Below are positions 59,450 to 64,000 of a stretch of DNA of 64,000 bases, piece after piece. The DNA lies in contig CAIPPE010000180.1 in the NCBI GenBank assembly GCA_903866825.1, positions 1 through 64,000 of the forward strand, in the 5' to 3' direction. Below the pieces are notes generated by a model. That model did no database searches, was not told the DNA's origin, and saw only the letters and a list, made by a program, of their open reading frames with translations. This DNA is from an uncultured Methylococcaceae bacterium. GTDB lineage: Bacteria > Pseudomonadota > Gammaproteobacteria > Methylococcales > Methylomonadaceae. The position numbers and the translations under genes are program-made. The first letter of the stretch is position 1; each line of letters starts with the position of its first letter.

Positions 59450-60882
59450 TGGCAAGCGTACCGCCTATCTTGTCGGGGTTATTACCGCATGCTACGCCAT
59501 CGACCAAGCTGCCTGCCCCACCGGCTTGGCTAGCTAAGATGCATACGCAACCAGGCTCCCTTAACGGTGTAAAATTCTTTGTCGAGTCGGGCGCTGGAAA
59601 ATTTGGCCGCCGGACGGTGATACATGAGTTTCCCGGTCGGGATATGCCGTATATTGAGGATATGGGCCGCAAAGGCCGACATTTAACATTACAGTTGTTT
59701 GTAATTGGTGCAGATTATATGACTGGCCGAGATGCATTGATTGCTGAGATCGAAAAACCGGGGCTTAAACGCATCGTACACCCCTGGCTAGGCCGCATGA
59801 ACATGATAGTGCTGGAATTCGAACTGTCGGAGTCCACGCGGGAGGGCGGTGTAGCCATCTTTACAGTGGTGATGTCCGAATCGGTGGGAGAGGTGTTGCC
59901 TGCAGCTGTCGTTAATACCCAAAGCGCAACGCTGGCTGCTGTTAAAACGGCACATTTATCCGTAATCGCTAATATGAGCGCAACGGTAATGAGTGCCGCA
60001 ACCTACGTGCAAACGACGCTGGGTAATGCTATCGATGATTTAAACATCGGTTATCAAAATATGATAGCAGGTTTGCCAATTCCAGCGGGGGCATTGACCG
60101 CTGTAGTTTCCGGGGCTGAAGCTGCGATTCGTGGACAAAATCCATTGTCTGCGATTCTGGGTCAATGGTCTACGCCTGCGGGCATCGTGTCGTCGGTTGT
60201 GAGCTTAGCGTCAGGGAGTACAGGCTTGCTCTGTAACCTTGTGCAGCTGTCCTATTCAGGGCTATTACGGGGCGGCGCGTTGACTAATTTAGGCGTGTCT
60301 ACTAATTATTTTGGTGGCTCTCCCGTTACGCCACCCAATTTAGTGCGTGCTGTGCAACCGGCCCCGATAATGCCGTTGCCTTATACGGTAAGGCCATTGA
60401 CGCCTTTGAGACTAGTCCAGGCGCTAAACCCGCAGATTATTTGGCCGCTATTACCCCAAAATACCCCAACCCAGATCCAGGCGGCCACTCATGTGTCGGC
60501 ACTTCAAACTGCTGTCGCACAAGTGGCTGCGATTGAGCAGGCACGACTTTCATCGGCTCTGGCCTATGCGCGTCGCCAGGATGCATTTGCGGTGCGCGAT
60601 TATGTCTGCGGCCAGTTGGCGAAGATCGTACTGACGGCTGATAATAACGTATATAGTCCGATTAAATTATTGCAAGCGGCGGTGTATGCTGATCTGACAG
60701 CCATCGGTAACAGTGATCCACAAGTCAATTTGTTTACACCGTCATCGACGTTACCTGCGCTTGTGATTGCCTATGGATTATATGGCGATGCATCGCGAGA
60801 AGTAGATATTTTGGCACGCAATCCCGGTATTGATCCGGTATTTGTACCGGGTGGCCTGCCACTGGAGGTATTGAGTGTCTAA
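59449..60882 (+). CDS. DNA circularisation/tail protein (Mu gp43, gpN-like)
   Basis: A 477-aa protein with the DNA_circ_N domain at residues about 20-120 (AWLAKMHTQPGSLNGVKFFVESGAGKFGRRTVIHEFPGRDMPYIEDMGRKGRHLTLQLFVIG). The rest is Ala/Pro-rich. In Mu it is a tail/baseplate component needed for infection. It overlaps gp44 by 8 bp. Confidence 0.88.
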   Translation: MASVPPILSGLLPHATPSTKLPAPPAWLAKMHTQPGSLNGVKFFVESGAGKFGRRTVIHEFPGRDMPYIEDMGRKGRHLTLQLFVIGADYMTGRDALIAEIEKPGLKRIVHPWLGRMNMIVLEFELSESTREGGVAIFTVVMSESVGEVLPAAVVNTQSATLAAVKTAHLSVIANMSATVMSAATYVQTTLGNAIDDLNIGYQNMIAGLPIPAGALTAVVSGAEAAIRGQNPLSAILGQWSTPAGIVSSVVSLASGSTGLLCNLVQLSYSGLLRGGALTNLGVSTNYFGGSPVTPPNLVRAVQPAPIMPLPYTVRPLTPLRLVQALNPQIIWPLLPQNTPTQIQAATHVSALQTAVAQVAAIEQARLSSALAYARRQDAFAVRDYVCGQLAKIVLTADNNVYSPIKLLQAAVYADLTAIGNSDPQVNLFTPSSTLPALVIAYGLYGDASREVDILARNPGIDPVFVPGGLPLEVLSV

Positions 60883-61936
60883 CGTACAGTTGTTGATAAA
60901 CGGGCAGTTGTGGGGCGGCTGGAAAAAGGTAAAAGTCGTGCAATCGATTAAAACTGCCTCTAATTGGTTTGATTTTAGTCTGGCAGATCGGTGGATATCC
61001 GACGTTACGCCGATGCCGATTTTAAAAGGCCAGCCATGCCAGGTGTTGATTGATTCTATACCCGTAATTACCGGTTATGTCATGGATGTGTTGCCCTCGT
61101 ATGATGCCGAATCACATACTATCAATATTGGCGGTTTAAGCAAAGCAGTCGATTTGGTAGATTGCTCAACCAGCGGTTTACAGTTTAGCGGTCGTACCTT
61201 ATTGCAAATCGCGCAGGCGCTTGGTGCTCCTTTCGGCATTGCAGTAACCTCTGCAGCCGATGTCGGTGCGCCGTTCCCCGCTGTTGCGCTGGAACCTGGC
61301 CAATCGATATTCGATTTTTTAAATGAATTGTCGCGGGTGCGCGGTGTACGCCTGATTAGTTTGCCCGACGGCTCTATCAGTTTTGTTAATACCGGTACCC
61401 TGGTGTCACCGACGCCCTTAATCTATGGCGATAACATTCTTCGGGCTAGCGCAAGATTTTCAGCCGAGGGAGATTTTAGTCAGGTTACTGTGGTCTCTCA
61501 GACGCGGGGTACTGATACTGATTTTGGGGCGGCTGTTTCGCTAAACGGGGCGACCGCTTTCAGCTCTGGAAGCCGCTATAGGCCTTTGACAGTGATTGCC
61601 GACGGTCCAGCCAATACGGCAGATTGCAAAGTGCGATCACGGGCAGAATTAAATCGGCGTAGTGGTGAAGGGCAACTGATTTCATATACCGTTCAAGGCT
61701 GGTATAACGCCGGTGGGTTATGGACACCGAATACGCTAGTAGATATATTCGACCCCATTTTAAATATTAATGATCGACTATTGATTACGCAAATTGGATT
61801 TGAAGTAGATGATCAAAGCGGCTTTACTTGTACTCTGGAAGTACAGCCGTCTGCTGCATTTGATCTGTTGCCGTTAGAGATCGCTGCTATCCCGGACGCT
61901 GTCAAAATCAACACCAAACGGAGTAAGCGAGCATGA
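60875..61936 (+). CDS. Baseplate hub protein (Mu gp44, gpP-like)
   Basis: A 353-aa protein of the gpP/gp44 family, related to T4 gp27 (VQLLINGQLWGGWKKVKVVQSIKTASNWFDFSL ... GRTLLQIAQALGAPFGIAV ... FLNELSRVRGVRLISLPDGSISF). It forms the central baseplate hub. It starts with ATT/TTG-context but the ORF-track start overlaps gp43 suitably. It overlaps the gp45 gene by 4 bp. Confidence 0.9.
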   Translation: MSNVQLLINGQLWGGWKKVKVVQSIKTASNWFDFSLADRWISDVTPMPILKGQPCQVLIDSIPVITGYVMDVLPSYDAESHTINIGGLSKAVDLVDCSTSGLQFSGRTLLQIAQALGAPFGIAVTSAADVGAPFPAVALEPGQSIFDFLNELSRVRGVRLISLPDGSISFVNTGTLVSPTPLIYGDNILRASARFSAEGDFSQVTVVSQTRGTDTDFGAAVSLNGATAFSSGSRYRPLTVIADGPANTADCKVRSRAELNRRSGEGQLISYTVQGWYNAGGLWTPNTLVDIFDPILNINDRLLITQIGFEVDDQSGFTCTLEVQPSAAFDLLPLEIAAIPDAVKINTKRSKRA

Positions 61937-62442
61937 TGCGTATGGTTAAGGGCATGATTATGCGGGGGTTGGTCACGCTGGTAAATTCATCGCTTAAAAT
62001 GCAGGCCATGCAGTTGCAGGGATTAGGCGCAATGACGCTAGATAGTGTAGAAAATTTTGAACCCTATGGGTTTACTGCTGCCGCTTTGCCAGGTGCTGAG
62101 GGCATTATTTTGAATGTGGGTGCGCATGCCGGTAATGCAGTGGTTATTTGCGTTGCGGATCGACGCTATCGATTGTCCGGTTTGGCTGGAGGCGAGGTGG
62201 CTGTCTATGATAATCAGGGGCAATCGGTAGTGTTATATGCCGATCATATCGGGATTACCAGTCCTTATAAAGTGGTCGTTTCTGCGCCGGAAACCGACAT
62301 CGACTGCCCCATTGTCAACATTAACTCATCAACTATTAATCTGGGCGGAGCCGACGGTCATCCTGTAGCGCGGGTGGGTGATTCAGTAGATCCGACGACA
62401 ATGAAAATTGTTAGCGGCTCAACAGTTGTCAGCGCTCTCTAA
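61933..62442 (+). CDS. Baseplate spike protein (Mu gp45-like)
   Basis: A 169-aa protein with the gp45 OB-fold (LVTLVNSSLKMQAMQLQGLGAMTLDSVENFEPYGFTAAALPGAEGIIL) and a C-terminal beta-helix-like stretch (APETDIDCPIVNINSSTINLGGADGHPVARVGDSV). It is the central membrane-piercing spike. In Mu gp46-48 would follow; here a separate unit begins instead. Confidence 0.9.
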   Translation: MMRMVKGMIMRGLVTLVNSSLKMQAMQLQGLGAMTLDSVENFEPYGFTAAALPGAEGIILNVGAHAGNAVVICVADRRYRLSGLAGGEVAVYDNQGQSVVLYADHIGITSPYKVVVSAPETDIDCPIVNINSSTINLGGADGHPVARVGDSVDPTTMKIVSGSTVVSAL

Positions 62443-62452
62443 CGAGTGTGAT

Positions 62453-62496
62453 TTTAAATTGATTTAAATTAAAATCATGATCATCCATTGTTTAAT
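62453..62496 (+). promoter_or_regulatory. Late promoter before the signal-peptide phage gene
   Basis: Box TTTAAA-TTGA-TTTAAA at 62453-62468, then 22 bp, then TTTAAT (62491-62496). The arms and spacing equal the other late boxes although the centre differs (TTGA rather than CCC). Confidence 0.6.
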
Positions 62497-62520
62497 AGTC
62501 AAAACAATTTGGAGAGAATT

Positions 62521-63021
62521 ATGAAGAAAATCACGAAATTATTGATGGCGTTGGTCTTGGTACTCAGCATAGTGCCTGTGCATGCAGCGTCATTATCAAA
62601 TTATGCTCAAAATCTGTTTATCGACCATATCTTGCGAGGAATAACGGCATCAGCAACGACGCCAACCTCGTATTATGTGGCGCTGTATACTACTCCCTGT
62701 ACTCAGGCAGGTCCTGGTACCGAAGTGAGTGGTGGCGCGTATGCAAGGCAACCGATAGCACGCTCGCAGGCAGCGTGGACGAGCACACAAGGTGTGGCGG
62801 GCGTACCCAGCACCGGCACTAGCGGCACTGTGAGCAATGCTAATGCTATTACCTTCCCGACTGCCACTACCAACTGGGGCATAGTGAGTCATTTTGGCAT
62901 TGTGGATACCAGCACGGCAGGCAACATGATTCTCTGCATTCCACTTACTACGCCTATTTCAATTACTATCGGCTCATCTGATTCATTCAGTATAGGTACG
63001 TTAAGTTGGTCTATTAATTAA
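62521..63021 (+). CDS. Phage structural-type protein with a signal peptide
   Basis: A 166-aa protein. The N-terminal signal peptide (MKKITKLLMALVLVLSIVPVHA) is fused to a domain that in other phages starts at the first residue: LSNYAQNLFIDHILRGITASATTPTSYYVALYTTPCTQAGPGTEVSGGAYARQPIARS ... NAITFPTATTNWGIVSHFGIVDTSTAGNMILC. I recall that domain from virion/tail-tip proteins of many phages. A Sec signal on it is odd and suggests export of the free protein. The ATG has GGAGAG upstream and its own late promoter. The ORF-track start is 33 bp too early. Confidence 0.7.
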   Translation: MKKITKLLMALVLVLSIVPVHAASLSNYAQNLFIDHILRGITASATTPTSYYVALYTTPCTQAGPGTEVSGGAYARQPIARSQAAWTSTQGVAGVPSTGTSGTVSNANAITFPTATTNWGIVSHFGIVDTSTAGNMILCIPLTTPISITIGSSDSFSIGTLSWSIN

Positions 63022-63033
63022 AAGGATCCTATC

Positions 63034-64000
63034 ATGGCTTTTATAAAAACCTGGACTACATCGGTTAATCAGGCCCCGCAATCTGCAGCGAGTTTAACAA
63101 CAGTCAGTCAGTCGTTTGTGGTGCAGCTGATTGCGTTTTTAGTGGCGAACGGCTGGACGATGGTGCAGTATACCAACGGCACGGGGGCGGTGGTCACTGG
63201 CAGTGAAGTACCGACGCTGGCGAATGTTATCTGGGCGGCTGCGGGTACGAATCACTCGTGGTTTGTACTGGTATCTCCGGTGGGGATGGTGCCGGGGCCA
63301 AATGGTCTGGGTACCGGAGCGCAATCACAGACCTGGTTTGTAATTGACTGTAACAGTGCGGCAGTCAATACTTTATCGTTCTCCTTTCATAATACTTTGC
63401 CGGCGTATGGGACAGCGACAGCAGCGCCCTATACACCCAACCAGAACCTGTATGCCGCTCAACAGTTTATCGCCGCCGCGTTTACGTTAACATTCCCGTT
63501 TTTTCATTTTCTGGCGAATAGCCAGGGCGGATTTATGGCTATGGTAACGTTAAACGGCTCTGGCTATGTGCCGTTTTTGCTTGGTCATTTGCTGACAGTA
63601 GGCTCACCTGTTTTAGCCGCCAGTGGCCTGGCCTATCCCTATCCAGTGGTGCAGTTCTGCAGTTATATAGCCGCTAGTGGGGGGGTATTCGGGTTTGATG
63701 CCATCGCGATAATCCAAACATCAAATATTGCTGATACTGTCACTAATAATATTGGGCATTTTATTGCAAGTTATAACGTGTGGGTTGCTACCGCTGGCAA
63801 CCCTACGTTACCCAGCAATTATAATGCTTTCAAAGGCTGGAATAGCGATGGTACGTCTGCCAGTATATTGCCACAGTATGTTGGGTCTTTTATAAATTAT
63901 CAGTTTACTGAAAACTGGGGTCAAAATTTCTCATCACCTGCTGTGCAAACGCAAATAGCCGGTGCAGGTATGCCTTTGGTGGGCGATAGTGCAGCTGCAG
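63034..64000 (+). CDS. Unknown prophage protein, runs off the window
   Basis: An open frame of 322 codons with no stop before the window edge, so it is not in the ORF track. It begins MAFIKTWTTSVNQAPQSAASLTTVSQSFVVQLIAFLVANGWTMVQYTNGTGAVV after AAAGGATCC, 12 bp after the previous stop. The sequence is rich in Gly, Asn and aromatic residues and beta-prone, like a virion or tail-fibre-associated protein. No family can be named. It is probably co-transcribed with the 62521 gene. Confidence 0.7.
   Translation, partial: MAFIKTWTTSVNQAPQSAASLTTVSQSFVVQLIAFLVANGWTMVQYTNGTGAVVTGSEVPTLANVIWAAAGTNHSWFVLVSPVGMVPGPNGLGTGAQSQTWFVIDCNSAAVNTLSFSFHNTLPAYGTATAAPYTPNQNLYAAQQFIAAAFTLTFPFFHFLANSQGGFMAMVTLNGSGYVPFLLGHLLTVGSPVLAASGLAYPYPVVQFCSYIAASGGVFGFDAIAIIQTSNIADTVTNNIGHFIASYNVWVATAGNPTLPSNYNAFKGWNSDGTSASILPQYVGSFINYQFTENWGQNFSSPAVQTQIAGAGMPLVGDSAAA

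Larger units (their letters stand above)
32010..64000. mobile_element. Mu-like transposable prophage (left end in window, right end outside)
   Basis: A nearly complete set of Mu-type genes runs from the mor gene at 32131 to the window end. The left limit is inferred: the first TG before a series of direct repeats is at about 32010 (TGTTACGCAGCC). No target duplication can be checked without the right end. The early block faces left and the late block right, unlike Mu but as I recall for BcepMu. MuA, MuB, repressor, lysis, head and tail modules all lack obvious frameshifts, so the phage could be active. Confidence 0.85.

Noticed and set aside
62650-63324. Minus-strand ORFs near the right edge
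   Set aside because: They are antisense to the 62521 and 63034 reading frames, which have ribosome binding sites and a promoter.
1-64000. tRNA, rRNA or CRISPR arrays
   Set aside because: I looked for cloverleaf-like or spaced repeat patterns in intergenic regions and found none; a tool such as tRNAscan-SE would be decisive.

Overview
The host part of this window (about 1-31,900) looks like the chromosome of a gammaproteobacterium. The core set priA-argS-ftsN-like, lnt, cmoA, purEK, nth and ppk2, together with a bufferin (MNIO/DUF692) operon and several genes I associate with Methylococcales methanotrophs, points to that order. The order-level call is inference, not proven by the sequence.

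Host layout. 1-7,000 is a worn accessory stretch. It holds a conserved hypothetical gene, a 42-bp minisatellite, a VapC toxin fragment, an APH/P-loop kinase fusion, a DHH phosphoesterase, a secreted protein, a MarR-like regulator that seems to have lost its wing, a truncated thioredoxin-like gene behind a well-formed promoter and operator, and a decayed receiver/kinase fragment. 7,175-10,875 encodes a two-gene SMC-like ATPase plus Toprim (JetD-like) module directly upstream of priA; the kleisin and kite partners of Wadjet/Mks systems are not seen. 10,881-31,400 is mostly ordinary core metabolism and signalling. It includes a bufferin operon whose bufC-like gene is cut by one in-frame stop codon. 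The bufferin promoter carries the same inverted repeat (ATTCGATA...TATCGAAT) as the truncated thioredoxin-like gene 24 kb away.

From about 32,010 to the right edge lies a Mu-like transposable prophage; its right end is outside the window. The early block (ner-like, HTH, MuA, MuB, DUF2786, DUF3164, GemA/gp16, Mor) runs leftward from about 40.1 kb and ends with mor next to the presumed left end. The repressor diverges from it. A leftward lysis cassette (holin-like, lipoproteins, lipase-like, goose-type lysozyme) lies between 41.3 and 44.1 kb. The Mu-order head and tail genes run rightward from 44.8 kb: TraR/DksA zinc finger, gp25-gp31 homologues, protease, decoration, capsid, gp36-38, sheath, tube, frameshifted chaperone, tape measure, gp43-45. 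A signal-peptide-bearing phage protein and an unknown gene running off the window follow.

The strongest new signal is a candidate phage late-promoter family. A 16-bp box, TTTAAA-N4-TTTAAA, lies exactly 22 bp upstream of a -10-like hexamer at four places (44,170; 51,200; 54,427; 62,453). The first box could serve two divergent promoters, for the lysis cassette and the first rightward gene. The geometry fits activation by a Mor/C-type protein bound near -43. The mor gene here encodes what looks like a duplicated dimerisation domain. Other prophage points are a Mu-type CGGGGGCGA frameshift site in the tail chaperone gene, a perfect 78-bp tandem duplication in the lysis cassette, a deleted thermonuclease/Excalibur gene, and a possible PBECR nuclease remnant on the head morphogenesis protein.
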